DNA of 64,000 nucleotides from CAVSUZ01 sp963791885 (GTDB taxonomy: Bacteria; Pseudomonadota; Alphaproteobacteria; Acetobacterales; Acetobacteraceae). Both the position numbers and the translations under genes were made by a program. The notes below the pieces were generated by a model, which worked only from the letters and a program-made list of their open reading frames with translations, was not told the DNA's origin and searched no databases. Shown here one piece after another: positions 43,241-51,101 of the stretch; position 1 is the stretch's first letter, and each line of letters starts with the position of its first letter. Where the stretch lies: NCBI GenBank assembly GCA_963791885.1, contig CAWBUL010000005.1, positions 1,116,001-1,180,000 on the forward strand, given 5' to 3'.

Positions 43241-44086
43241 ATGAAACTTCTCCGCTATGGCCCGCATGGAGCCGAAAAGCCCGCGCTCCTCGACAGCAAC
43301 GGCGACATCCGCTGCCTCTCCTCCGTGATCCGCGACATCGACGGCTTCGCCCTCTCCGATGCCGCGCTTGCCATGCTGCGCGGCATCGATCCCAAAACCC
43401 TGCCGAAAGTCGACAAGAACGTGCGCATCGGCGCCTGCGTCGCCCGGCCGGTCAACTACGTCTGCATCGGCCTGAACTATTCCGACCACGCCGCGGAAAC
43501 AAACAACCCGATCCCCAAGGAACCCATCATCTTCCTCAAATCGCTCGGCGCCCTCTGCGGCCCGAATGACGATGTCCTCATGCCGCGCGGTTCGAAGAAG
43601 CTCGACTGGGAGGTCGAACTCGGCATCGTAATCGGCAAGCGCGCGCGCTACGTCCCGGAGAACGAGGCGATGGATTACGTCGCCGGCTATTGCGTCTGCA
43701 ACGATGTCTCGGAACGCGAATACCAGACCGAACGCGGCGGCACCTGGGACAAGGGCAAGGGTTGCGACACCTTTGGCCCCACCGGCCCGTGGGTCGTTAC
43801 CCGCGATGAAGTGCCCGATCCGCAGAACCTTCCCCTCTGGTGTGAGGTGGACGGCAAGCGGATGCAGGACGGCACCACCAAGACCATGATCTTCGGCTGC
43901 CGCAAACTGGTCAGCTACGTCAGCCACTTCATCACCCTGCATCCGGGCGATGTCATTTCCACGGGCACACCGCCGGGTGTCGGCATGGGCAAGAAACCCA
44001 ATCCGATCTTCCTCAAGATCGGCCAGACCATGCGCCTTTCGGTCGAGGGCCTTGGGGTGCAGACCCAGCGCATCGTTGAAGGCTGA
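43241..44086 (+). CDS. FAH-family hydrolase, candidate 2,4-diketo-3-deoxy-sugar-acid hydrolase
   Basis: A 281-residue fumarylacetoacetase-superfamily enzyme: VNYVCIGLNYSDHAAETN, the metal-binding LDWEVELGIVIGKRA, NDVSEREYQTERGGTWDKGK (a motif also seen in LRA6/ureidoglycolate-lyase-like members) and GDVISTGTPPGVGMGKKPN. AAAGGAG precedes the ATG. With the dehydratase and SDR it would cleave a 2,4-diketo-3-deoxy acid to pyruvate plus a hydroxy acid such as lactate or glycolate (inference). Confidence 0.88.
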   Translation: MKLLRYGPHGAEKPALLDSNGDIRCLSSVIRDIDGFALSDAALAMLRGIDPKTLPKVDKNVRIGACVARPVNYVCIGLNYSDHAAETNNPIPKEPIIFLKSLGALCGPNDDVLMPRGSKKLDWEVELGIVIGKRARYVPENEAMDYVAGYCVCNDVSEREYQTERGGTWDKGKGCDTFGPTGPWVVTRDEVPDPQNLPLWCEVDGKRMQDGTTKTMIFGCRKLVSYVSHFITLHPGDVISTGTPPGVGMGKKPNPIFLKIGQTMRLSVEGLGVQTQRIVEG

Positions 44087-45683
44087 TATCGTCATTGCGA
44101 GAAGCGCGCAGCGCGACGAAGCAACCCAGGCCCGCCACTCCGAACCAGGGACGCATAAGTCCGACACCCGCGCCGCCGTCCTCACACTGATCGTCTTCGC
44201 CACGCTGATCCGCCTGGGCTTCGCCTGGGCGCTCGGCCTCGGCGTGGACGAAAGCTACATGGTGGCCACCGGGCGCCAGCTCCGCTGGAGCTATTTCGAC
44301 CACCCGCCCGCCTCCTGGTGGCTGCAATGGGCCGGCGCGCATCTATTCGGCACCGAGGCGCCGCTCGCCGTGCGCACGCCCTTCATCCTCTGCTTCGCCC
44401 TCTCAACCTGGCTGATGTACCGCCTGACCACCGCCGTCGCGAATGAACGAGCGGGGCTCTGGGCCGCGCTCGCGCTTAGCCTCTCCCCCGTGTTCGGTGT
44501 GACCACCGGCACCTGGGTTCTGCCCGACGGACCGCTTGTCCTCGCTCTGCTCGGCGCGACGGTCTGCCTCGTCCACGCACTCCCGGCCCGCGGCCGCATC
44601 GCCTGGGCTTGGTGGCTCGCCGCCGGCGCCTGCGCCGGCCTCGCACTCTCTTCCAAATACACCGCCATCCTCACCCTCGCCGGCGCCGGCCTCTACCTGC
44701 TCATCACGCCGATAAATCAGTTGGCCGAAAGGCCGACTGATTTGCACGCGGGGTTGGAGGGGCGGCCGCGCGCGGAAGCAAAAGCCCGGCGCTGGCTGGC
44801 CCACCCCGCCCCTTACGTCGCCCTCCTGCTCGCCGTGCTCATCTTCTCCCCGGTCGTGGTCTGGAATGCGACCCATGACTGGGCGTCCTTCGCCTTCCAG
44901 GGCAGCCGTGCCACCGGCCTATCATTCCGCCCCGCCCAACTCTTCATTGTGTTTGGCGGGGAGGCGCTGTTCGTCCTCCCCTGGATCTGGCTCGGCATGA
45001 TCCTCGCCGTCTGGCGCTTCCGGCACACGCAGCGCCTGCTCATCTGCCTCGCGGCGCCGCCGATGGTGGTCTTCGCACTCGTCGGCGTCTTCTCGTCGCA
45101 CCGCGTGCTGTTCCACTGGGCCGCGCCCGGCTACCTCATGCTCTTCCCCATGCTCGGGGCCTGGCTGGCGGAACACGAAATGCAGCGCTGGCCGCGCCGC
45201 CTCGCCCTCGGCACCGCGGCGCTCGTCATCGGGCTTGTGGCAATCGTCTCACTCCAGGTCCGCCTCGATCTGCTTCACCCGCTGATCGCCGCGGTCGCGC
45301 GTCACGACCCGGACCTGGAGGCGATTGACTGGACCTCCCTCCGCCCGCAGCTTGAGGCCCACGGGCTTCTGCATCCGGGAACCGTCGTCGCCGCAGCCGA
45401 CTGGCGCGACGCCGGCAAGATCGCCCACGCCCTCGGCCCGTCCGTCCCCGTGATTTGCCTCAGCACGGATGCGCGCGAGTTCGCCTTCGCCGCGCCGGCG
45501 TCACGCTTTCTCGGCCGCGACATCCTCGTGCTTGCCCTCGATCATCCCGAGCGGGTGCAGCGCGACCTCGCCCCGTTATTCGAGGCCACCATCCCCGGCC
45601 CCGATCTCGCCATCCTGTTCCGAGGTCACCCCATTCAGCCCGTCACCACCTTCACCGGGCTGCACATACACGCGGTACCGTGA
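44076..45683 (+). CDS. GT39-like (ArnT/PMT-type) glycosyltransferase
   Basis: A polytopic membrane protein with about 11 helices. The N-terminal loop carries GLGVDESYMVATGRQLRWSY followed by FDHPPASWWL, the acidic DE and YFDHPP motif of lipid-linked-sugar glycosyltransferases of family 39. A C-terminal soluble part ends HPIQPVTTFTGLHIHAVP. No ATG fits the N-terminus; a TTG at 44076 inside the FAH gene is used, but the first ~25 codons pass through a dispersed repeat, so the start is uncertain. The 3' end overlaps the convergent 2Fe-2S gene by ~108 bp. Confidence 0.8.
   Translation: MKADIVIARSAQRDEATQARHSEPGTHKSDTRAAVLTLIVFATLIRLGFAWALGLGVDESYMVATGRQLRWSYFDHPPASWWLQWAGAHLFGTEAPLAVRTPFILCFALSTWLMYRLTTAVANERAGLWAALALSLSPVFGVTTGTWVLPDGPLVLALLGATVCLVHALPARGRIAWAWWLAAGACAGLALSSKYTAILTLAGAGLYLLITPINQLAERPTDLHAGLEGRPRAEAKARRWLAHPAPYVALLLAVLIFSPVVVWNATHDWASFAFQGSRATGLSFRPAQLFIVFGGEALFVLPWIWLGMILAVWRFRHTQRLLICLAAPPMVVFALVGVFSSHRVLFHWAAPGYLMLFPMLGAWLAEHEMQRWPRRLALGTAALVIGLVAIVSLQVRLDLLHPLIAAVARHDPDLEAIDWTSLRPQLEAHGLLHPGTVVAAADWRDAGKIAHALGPSVPVICLSTDAREFAFAAPASRFLGRDILVLALDHPERVQRDLAPLFEATIPGPDLAILFRGHPIQPVTTFTGLHIHAVP
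44092..44124. repeat. TCATTGCGAG-type dispersed repeat inside the GT39-like 5' end
   Basis: TCATTGCGAGAAGCGCGCAG at 44092, continuing CGCGACGAAGCAA, follows 6 bp after the FAH stop and is the same repeat type as at 25781. It lies in the reading frame of the downstream membrane protein, making the true start of that gene uncertain. Confidence 0.6.
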
Positions 45684-46007
45684 CGTTTTCTCCGGCATAA
45701 GTGCCGCGAGCGCCGCTTCGGCAGATGTGCCTTTCGGCACCGTCAGGAGCCGCTCCGGCCGGCTGGCGTTCAGCGCCGTCACCGCCTTCTTCGGACAGAG
45801 TCCCATGCAACGCGTCTCGATGATCCGGACCCGCCTGCGCCGGCCGCCCGCCTTGAATTCGGTTGCCTTCAGTTCGGCCCGCAGCGCCGATCGCAACGTG
45901 TGCTGCTTTTTCTTGCCGTAGCCGCCCTCCATTTTGCGCGCACATTTGCCGCACAACAGAATGACGGTCCCCCAAGGCGTCGGGCGCATTCGAATCGGCT
46001 GAGACAT
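45576..46007 (-). CDS. Thioredoxin-like (2Fe-2S) ferredoxin domain protein
   Basis: A 143-residue protein: WGTVILLCGKCARKMEGG and TRCMGLCPKKAVTALNASR supply the four cysteines (CxxC, CxxxC) of the shethna-type thioredoxin-like ferredoxin fold. A basic stretch, FKAGGRRRRVRIIETRCM, lies between. ATG 46007 starts MSQPIRMRPTPWG; an extension to 46046 is less likely. The last ~35 residues are encoded antisense to the GT39-like gene; the true protein may end earlier. Confidence 0.72.
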   Translation of the reverse strand: MSQPIRMRPTPWGTVILLCGKCARKMEGGYGKKKQHTLRSALRAELKATEFKAGGRRRRVRIIETRCMGLCPKKAVTALNASRPERLLTVPKGTSAEAALAALMPEKTSRYRVYVQPGEGGDGLNGVTSEQDGEIGAGDGGLE

Positions 46008-46156
46008 CACACCACGATAAGAAGGCGCTCTCGGCCATGAAACCACGGCACGGTGCGATATCGCGTGAGCATGCGGCCGGGAGGGCTGGCGTAGTTGGCT
46101 TGCCTCGCGGCACGATCATGCGAAGCTGCCGCACCATCAATCCCGGGTTGGTTCCC

Positions 46157-47011
46157 ATGCAGCTCAGCACTTGGTTCCCCACGCGCGACATCGGCTCCGA
46201 CCCCGCGAAAATCCGCGACTGGGCCCAGGCCGCCGAAGATCTCGGCTACGACCATATCGAGGTGCCCGACCACGTGTTCGGTGCCACCGCGCGCGGCGAC
46301 TTCAAACCCACGTACAACGAAACCGATCCGTTCCACGAAACCTTCACGACGCTCGCCTTTCTGGCCGCCGTAACGAAACGGATCGGCCTGACCAGCGGCG
46401 TGCTGATCCTGCCGCAGCGGCAAACCGGCGTCGTCGCGAAACAGGCGGCCGAGGTCGATCTGCTGAGCGGTGGCCGGCTGCGGCTCGGCGTCGGCGTCGG
46501 CTGGAACCATGTCGAATACCACGCGCTCGGCACGGACTGGCACACCCGCGGCGCCCGCCAGGCCGAGCAGATCGACGTGATGCGCCGGCTCTGGACCGAG
46601 GATCTCGTGACCTTCAAGGGCCGCTTCCACGACCTCGAATCCGTCAACATCCTGCCGCGTCCGGTGCAGCAGCCGATTCCCGCCTGGTTCGGTGGCTCCT
46701 CGGATGCGGTGATGAAACGCGCGGCCAGGATCGGCGACGGCTGGATGCCGATTATGGCGCCCGCCGATGCTGAGCCGAAGCTGGAGGCGCTGCGCGGGCA
46801 TCTGCGCGCATTCGGCCGCGATCCCGCGACGTTCGGCCTCGAAGGCTGGCTCAGGATGCCGGAGGCGAAGCCCGATCTGTGGGCCGCCGCGGCAGAGGGA
46901 TGGCGGAAGCTCGGCGCGCAGATCGTCATGCTCTACCCGACCTACCGCGTGGCGACCTTCGAGGCGCACATCGACATCCTGCGGAGGTTCAAGGAGGCTG
47001 CCGGCACCTGA
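46157..47011 (+). CDS. LLM-class oxidoreductase (F420-dependent-like TIGR03619 type)
   Basis: A 284-residue luciferase-like TIM barrel. MQLSTWFPTRDIGSDPAKIR, DLGYDHIEVPDHVFGA, LSGGRLRLGVGVGWNHVEYH and PAWFGGSSDAVMKRAARIGD are the standard LLM stretches. Many relatives are annotated as F420-dependent, but alphaproteobacteria often lack F420, so FMN is possible. ATG 46157 matches the family N-terminus; an ATG-led extension to 46037 does not. Confidence 0.85.
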   Translation: MQLSTWFPTRDIGSDPAKIRDWAQAAEDLGYDHIEVPDHVFGATARGDFKPTYNETDPFHETFTTLAFLAAVTKRIGLTSGVLILPQRQTGVVAKQAAEVDLLSGGRLRLGVGVGWNHVEYHALGTDWHTRGARQAEQIDVMRRLWTEDLVTFKGRFHDLESVNILPRPVQQPIPAWFGGSSDAVMKRAARIGDGWMPIMAPADAEPKLEALRGHLRAFGRDPATFGLEGWLRMPEAKPDLWAAAAEGWRKLGAQIVMLYPTYRVATFEAHIDILRRFKEAAGT

Positions 47012-47017
47012 TATCCC

Positions 47018-47066
47018 TTGGAATGGACCATATAAAGGTCCATTAGATGGACCATCCATTGGTCCA
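47018..47066 (+). promoter_or_regulatory. Toxin-antitoxin promoter with two TGGACC-N7-GGTCCA operators
   Basis: Two inverted repeats: AATGGACC-N7-GGTCCATT (47022-47044) and TGGACC-N7-GGTCCA (47048-47066), centres 24 bp apart. A possible -35 TTGGAA (47018-47023) and -10 TTAGAT (47043-47048) bracket the first. This is the arrangement expected for autorepression by the antitoxin or the complex encoded immediately downstream. Confidence 0.7.
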
Positions 47067-47094
47067 CGGAGCGACTGATGCAGGTGAGCGATTG

Positions 47095-47352
47095 ATGCAG
47101 GTGTCGGTGACGGAAGCCAAAGGCCAACTGACCGAGTTGGTTCGCCGCGCGGAGGCGGGGGATGAGATCATCTTGACCCGCCATGGCCATCCCGTCGTGC
47201 GACTGGTCCCCCTCAAGGGGAGCCCGGACAGGAAGTCCCGCCACGCTCTCCTGCACGAGGTCCGTGTGTCGGTCTCCGCGCGAGCCACGCCCGGGCCAGG
47301 GGCCGCGCGCAGCCAGGATTTCCTCTATGACGAGGACGGACTGCCGAGGTGA
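47095..47352 (+). CDS. Phd/YefM-family antitoxin
   Basis: An 85-residue antitoxin: QVSVTEAKGQLTELVRRAEA (N-terminal DNA-binding fold), GDEIILTRHGHPVVRLVPLK, then a flexible C-terminal tail SARATPGPGAARSQDFLYDE expected to fold into the toxin. ATG 47095 is the family start; a TTGAGCG/ATG alternative at 47047 adds an unrelated N-terminus. The stop overlaps the VapC start (GTGA). Confidence 0.88.
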   Translation: MQVSVTEAKGQLTELVRRAEAGDEIILTRHGHPVVRLVPLKGSPDRKSRHALLHEVRVSVSARATPGPGAARSQDFLYDEDGLPR

Positions 47353-47732
47353 TTGTCGTCGATACCTCGGCGTTGATGGCGATCCTGCTGAACGAACCGG
47401 AAGCAGATGCGTGCGTCTCGGCGCTGGAGACAGAGGCCGATCTGCTGATGACTGCTGGTACGCTGGCCGAGGCGCTGATTGTCGCCGCCCGCCGCAACGT
47501 CGGCGAAGAGATGGAGCGCCTGATCGACGGACTGGGCTTCGAATTTGCCGCAGTGACGCCAGCCTCTGCACGACGCGTCGCCCAGGCGTACCAACAATGG
47601 GGAAAAGGGATTCATTCCGCCGCGCTGAATTTCGGCGACTGCTTCTCTTATGAGGCCGCGAAGCAGCACGGACACCGGCTGCTCTATGTGGGACGGGATT
47701 TCGCGCAAACCGATGTTGAAGCTGTGCTTTGA
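47349..47732 (+). CDS. vapC: VapC-family PIN-domain toxin (ribonuclease)
   Basis: A 127-residue PIN-domain RNase. Acidic catalytic positions are seen in VVDTSALMAIL (Asp), TLAEALIVAARR (Glu), ALNFGDCFSYEAAKQHG (Asp) and YVGRDFAQTD (Asp). GTG 47349 overlaps the antitoxin stop. VapC toxins usually cut initiator tRNA or rRNA loops; the target here is unknown. Confidence 0.9.
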   Translation: MIVVDTSALMAILLNEPEADACVSALETEADLLMTAGTLAEALIVAARRNVGEEMERLIDGLGFEFAAVTPASARRVAQAYQQWGKGIHSAALNFGDCFSYEAAKQHGHRLLYVGRDFAQTDVEAVL

Positions 47733-47750
47733 TCCTTGCGGGACACAACA

Positions 47751-48512
47751 TCAGCCCGAAAAGTAAGCCCGCACGAAAAACACCGCCGTAATCGCCACGC
47801 TCACCGCCAGCGTGAGCCATCGCGTGAGCCGCGCTGGCAGTTTCCGCCCGACCCTCGCACCCGCAATACCGCCCCCCAATCCACCGATCAGCATCGCCAG
47901 CGTCTGTGGCCACGCCACCGCGCCGGCAACGACAAACGTCACAACCGCAACCGTATTCGCGGCAACCACCAGCAGCGTGCGCGGCGCGTTCAGTGCCTTG
48001 ATGTCGCGTTCGCCGAACAGGCCCCAGACCGAGACCATCATCAACCCGACGGCGCCGCCGAAATACCCGCCATACATCCCAAGCCCCAGTTGGCAGATCA
48101 TGACGGGCAGTCGATGCCCCCTTAACCGGCCTTCCAGCACCTGGCCGATGCGCCGGGCGAAGCCCAGCGCCAGGGTCGCCATCAGCAGCAGCCACGGCAG
48201 CAATACATTGAACACGGATGACGGCGTGACCAGCAGCAGCACGCTGCCGATCAGCCCGCCAACCAGCGTCAGCCCGAGCAATATCGTCGTGGACAGCCCG
48301 CAAACAGTCCGGAACCGCTCATGATACGTCCAGGCTCCCGCCACACCGCCCGGCCATAACGCGACGGTGCTGGACGCATTGGCCTGAACCGACGGAATGC
48401 CCGCGGCGATCAGCGCCGGCAGGCTGACGAACGAGCCGCCTCCCGCCAGCGAGTTCATGGCACCGGCGAGCATCCCCGCCCCAAACAGCGGCAGAAGCCC
48501 CAAACCCGCCAT
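47751..48512 (-). CDS. Sulfite exporter TauE/SafE family membrane protein
   Basis: A 253-residue protein with about eight helices; AGAMNSLAGGGSFVSLPALI and ASSTVALWPGGVAGAWTYHE are the hallmark repeats of TauE/SafE (DUF81). Function: probable anion or organosulfur compound export. It starts 20 bp after the OppD-like 3' remnant (48532-48600), so its promoter region derives from, or was disrupted by, that remnant. Confidence 0.88.
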   Translation of the reverse strand: MAGLGLLPLFGAGMLAGAMNSLAGGGSFVSLPALIAAGIPSVQANASSTVALWPGGVAGAWTYHERFRTVCGLSTTILLGLTLVGGLIGSVLLLVTPSSVFNVLLPWLLLMATLALGFARRIGQVLEGRLRGHRLPVMICQLGLGMYGGYFGGAVGLMMVSVWGLFGERDIKALNAPRTLLVVAANTVAVVTFVVAGAVAWPQTLAMLIGGLGGGIAGARVGRKLPARLTRWLTLAVSVAITAVFFVRAYFSG

Positions 48513-48516
48513 CAGC

Positions 48517-48598
48517 GGCGGGACAACGCCGTCATTGAATACGCCCAGCCCGGCTGCACGCCGCCAGATGCCCCGGCGCGAACTGCGCGAGCGGCGAC
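48517..48598. repeat. Direct repeat copy A flanking MazEF (OppD 3'-end type)
   Basis: About 80 bp matching 49218-49299 in the same orientation, 701 bp away, with about seven mismatches and one gap by eye. Both contain GACAACGCCGTCA, CCCAGCCCGG and ATGCCCCGGCGC. The MazEF pair lies between the two copies. Confidence 0.85.
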
Positions 48599-48609
48599 GG
48601 CACCGTTAT
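48532..48609 (-). pseudogene. Remnant of an OppD-like ATPase 3' end
   Basis: On the minus strand this reads TVPSPLAQFAPGHLAACSRA, then GRIQ and a stop at 48532, closely matching the C-terminus of the intact ATPase at 49234 (PPLAQFAPGHMAACIRAGSI). Only about the last 24 codons remain. It has no start and no upstream ABC domain before the MazF gene. Confidence 0.8.
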
Positions 48610-48625
48610 CCCAATCGAAGTGCTA

Positions 48626-48949
48626 TCAAGCCAGACCAAGAAAGACGGCCAGAACACGATTAACCGTCACCATCGTCGCATCATCGAGACGGCCAATAAC
48701 CGGTCCAAGCCTGCTCCGCGATGGCGTTTGCGGCTTGTCCGTCATGATCTGCGAGCGCTTGGCCAAGCCGTTCTGCTCGGTTGGTTCGACCAGCACCCGC
48801 AACAGGGGCGCGTCAACCAACGTGCTGGTGATCGGCAGAACTGTGACGGAAGCAAGGTCATCGAAATGATCCGCCTGCACGACCAGAGCAGGCCGAGGCT
48901 TCCCCTGATCGCCCTGCAAAGCAACCGTCACCACATCTCCGCGCCTCAC
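48626..48949 (-). CDS. mazF: MazF/PemK-family endoribonuclease toxin
   Basis: A 107-residue toxin with the PemK-like fold: RRGDVVTVALQGDQGKPRPA, LVVQADHFDDLASVTVLPIT, then NGLAKRSQIMTDKPQTPSRS (the KxSxIMxD core around the catalytic region) and a C-terminal helix. Sequence-specific mRNA cleavage is the family activity. The ATG overlaps the antitoxin stop (4 bp). Downstream it runs close to the OppD remnant. Confidence 0.88.
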   Translation of the reverse strand: MRRGDVVTVALQGDQGKPRPALVVQADHFDDLASVTVLPITSTLVDAPLLRVLVEPTEQNGLAKRSQIMTDKPQTPSRSRLGPVIGRLDDATMVTVNRVLAVFLGLA

Positions 48950-49173
48950 CTCGTCCAGCCGGTCGTATCGGACACCGCCAACCAGCCATCGTCCTCAGAC
49001 TGGGATTCCGGGTTTTCGCTCTCCCGGATAAGCCGCGCCTGCCGGGCGCACTCTTCGGCAAAACCGACAATCCGGGTGTCGGGCACCCAGATCTGGATCG
49101 GTCGCAGCCCAGCCGCCCGCAGCTTGGCGCGCCGGCGCTGCACCCGCTGTGCTCCAGTCCTGATCGTCATCAC
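48946..49173 (-). CDS. MazE-family antitoxin (DUF3018 type)
   Basis: A 75-residue antitoxin: RVQRRRAKLRAAGLRPIQIW, VPDTRIVGFAEECARQARLI, a stretch conserved in DUF3018/MazE-like antitoxins, and an acidic tail (ESENPESQSEDDGWLAV) that should bind the toxin. ATG at 49173; Met2 is an alternative. First gene of the pair, adjacent to repeat copy B. Confidence 0.82.
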   Translation of the reverse strand: MMTIRTGAQRVQRRRAKLRAAGLRPIQIWVPDTRIVGFAEECARQARLIRESENPESQSEDDGWLAVSDTTGWTR

Positions 49174-49217
49174 GCGTTACATGTAGCGCTTCCGGGAGGC
49201 CCTTGCCAGCCCGCTAA

Positions 49218-49299
49218 CCGGCGGACAACGCCGTCACTGAATACTCCCAGCCCGGATGCACGCTGCCATATGCCCCGGCGCAAACTGCGCCAGCGGCGG
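49218..49299. repeat. Direct repeat copy B flanking MazEF
   Basis: The functional copy: the final ~22 codons and stop of the OppD-like ATPase at 49234 plus about 16 bp of downstream DNA. Matches copy A at 48517-48598. The homology extends past the stop codon, so it is a DNA-level duplication, not two convergent C-termini. Confidence 0.85.
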
Positions 49300-50205
49300 A
49301 ATCCCCTCTGCGCATTCCGGCACGGCGTACCCGCATCGCGGAGCAAACCGGCACCCCACCGGCCGCCGTCGAGGATCCGGCAGCGCCCCCGGTATCGCCT
49401 GCAACCGGTCCAGTTCGCCTTCCAGCGACGGCACGCACGACAGCAACCCCTTCGTATACGGGTGCAGCGGCCGATCGAAAATCGTCTCCACCGGCGCCTG
49501 CTCCACAACCCGCCCGGCATACATCACCAACACCCGGTCCGCGGTTTCGGCGATCACCCCCATGTTGTGGGTGATGATAATCACCGCCATCCCAAGCTCT
49601 TTTCGCAGATCCAGCAGCAGATCCAGGATCTGCGCCTGGATGGTCACATCCAGCGCCGTGGTGGGTTCATCCGCGATCAGCAATCGCGGCCGGCACGCGA
49701 GCGCCATGGCGATCATCACCCGTTGCCGCTGACCACCGGACAACTGGTGCGGATAGTCATCCATCCGCCGCGCCGCGGACGGAATGCCAACGCGTTCCAG
49801 CATCTCCAGCGCGCGAGCTTGCAGGGAAGCGCGCGATCCGCGCTCGTGCGCGCGCAGCGTCTCGGTGATCTGGTCGCCGATGGTGAATATCGGATTCAAC
49901 GAGGTCATCGGCTCCTGGAAGATCATCCCGATGCCCGGCCCGCGGATTTTCTGCATGCGCGAATCCGAAAGCCGCGTCAGCGTCTCTCCCGAGAACACAA
50001 CCTCCCCACCGGCCACGCGGGCAGGGGGCTGCGGCAGAAGTCCCATGATCGTCAGCGCTGTCACGCTCTTGCCGCTGCCGGACTCACCCACAATGCCCAG
50101 GATCTCGCCAGGCTCCAGCGAGAAGTTCACGTCCTCGACGGCGGTGATTTCGCCGCTGCCGGTCATGAACGCGGTCGTAAGGTCGCGAACCTCCAATAAG
50201 CTCAC
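49234..50205 (-). CDS. Oligopeptide-type ABC ATPase (OppD/DppD-like)
   Basis: A 323-residue ATPase with Walker A GESGSGKSVTALTIMGLL, Q-loop IGMIFQEPMTSLNPIFTIG, signature HQLSGGQRQRVMIAMALACR, Walker B LLIADEPTTALDVTIQ, H-loop IITHNMGVIAE and C-terminal CRFAPRCGYAVPEC. GTG 50205 overlaps the permease stop (GTGA); the longer frame to 50838 is antisense-like to that permease. The F-type ATPase partner is absent from this operon. Confidence 0.92.
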   Translation of the reverse strand: MSLLEVRDLTTAFMTGSGEITAVEDVNFSLEPGEILGIVGESGSGKSVTALTIMGLLPQPPARVAGGEVVFSGETLTRLSDSRMQKIRGPGIGMIFQEPMTSLNPIFTIGDQITETLRAHERGSRASLQARALEMLERVGIPSAARRMDDYPHQLSGGQRQRVMIAMALACRPRLLIADEPTTALDVTIQAQILDLLLDLRKELGMAVIIITHNMGVIAETADRVLVMYAGRVVEQAPVETIFDRPLHPYTKGLLSCVPSLEGELDRLQAIPGALPDPRRRPVGCRFAPRCGYAVPECAEGIPPLAQFAPGHMAACIRAGSIQ

Positions 50206-51101
50206 TGCTGGATCCGCAATCTTGGATCCAGCACGTCGCGCAGTCCGTCGCCAAGCATGTTCAGGCCAAGGACGGTGATCATCAGCGCCGCGCCCGGAAT
50301 GGCGATGATCCACGGCGCATCCGTCATGTACTGCCGGCCCTCCGCCATGATGTTTCCCCAGGTCGGAGTCGGAGGCACGGCACCGACACCCAGGAAGGAC
50401 AGCGTCGCCTCGGTCAGCACGGCATAGGCGAACAGAAAACTTAGCTGCACGATCAGCGGCGCCATGGCATTGGGCAGAATGTGGCGACGCAGGATACGCC
50501 AGTGTCCCGCGCCGGCCGCCACCGCTGCCTGCACATACTCCATTTCCCGCAACACGATCACCGAACTGCGCACGATCCGCGCCGTACGTGGCGTGTACAC
50601 GATCCCCAACGCGATAATCACGTCCCCCAACGACGGGCCCAGCACAGCCGTAACGGCAATCGCCAGCAGCACCGGCGGAAACGCCATCAGCGCGTCGTTG
50701 ATGCGCATCGCCACGTTGTCCACGCGCCGGAAATACCCCGCCGCCGCCCCGATAAACGCGCCTGCGACCGCATTGATCGCCACCACCGTGAAACCGATGA
50801 TCATGGACAGGCGCGCGCCCCAGATCACCCGAAGCCACAGGCTCCGTCCGAAATTATCCGTGCCGAACGGATGCGCCCAGGACGGCGGCTGGAATGTCTC
50901 ACTCATGTTCAGCTTGTTCGGGTCACCCGGCGCGATGACCGGCGCCAGGAGTGCTGCCAACGCGATAATGCCGAACAGCACCAGCCCGCTCATAAACAAC
51001 CGGTGATGCAGCAGCCGTTGTGCAGCTAAAGCGGCCGGATGCCGCCGCGCTGGCTCCGCCTCTTCGACAAATGGCAGCGCGAGAGAGGTATCAGGCGGCA
51101 T
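50202..51101 (-). CDS. Oligopeptide-type ABC permease (OppC/DppC-like)
   Basis: A 299-residue permease: PFGTDNFGRSLWLRVIWGAR, an EAA loop (MEYVQAAVAAGAGHWRILRR) and FLGVGAVPPTPTWGNIMAEG. It overlaps the OppB-like stop by 11 bp. Part of the second peptide-type transporter in the window. Confidence 0.92.
   Translation of the reverse strand: MPPDTSLALPFVEEAEPARRHPAALAAQRLLHHRLFMSGLVLFGIIALAALLAPVIAPGDPNKLNMSETFQPPSWAHPFGTDNFGRSLWLRVIWGARLSMIIGFTVVAINAVAGAFIGAAAGYFRRVDNVAMRINDALMAFPPVLLAIAVTAVLGPSLGDVIIALGIVYTPRTARIVRSSVIVLREMEYVQAAVAAGAGHWRILRRHILPNAMAPLIVQLSFLFAYAVLTEATLSFLGVGAVPPTPTWGNIMAEGRQYMTDAPWIIAIPGAALMITVLGLNMLGDGLRDVLDPRLRIQQ

Noticed and set aside
47751..48125. Plus-strand ORFs across the TauE/SafE gene
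   Set aside because: No motifs and full overlap with a well-supported eight-helix protein on the minus strand.
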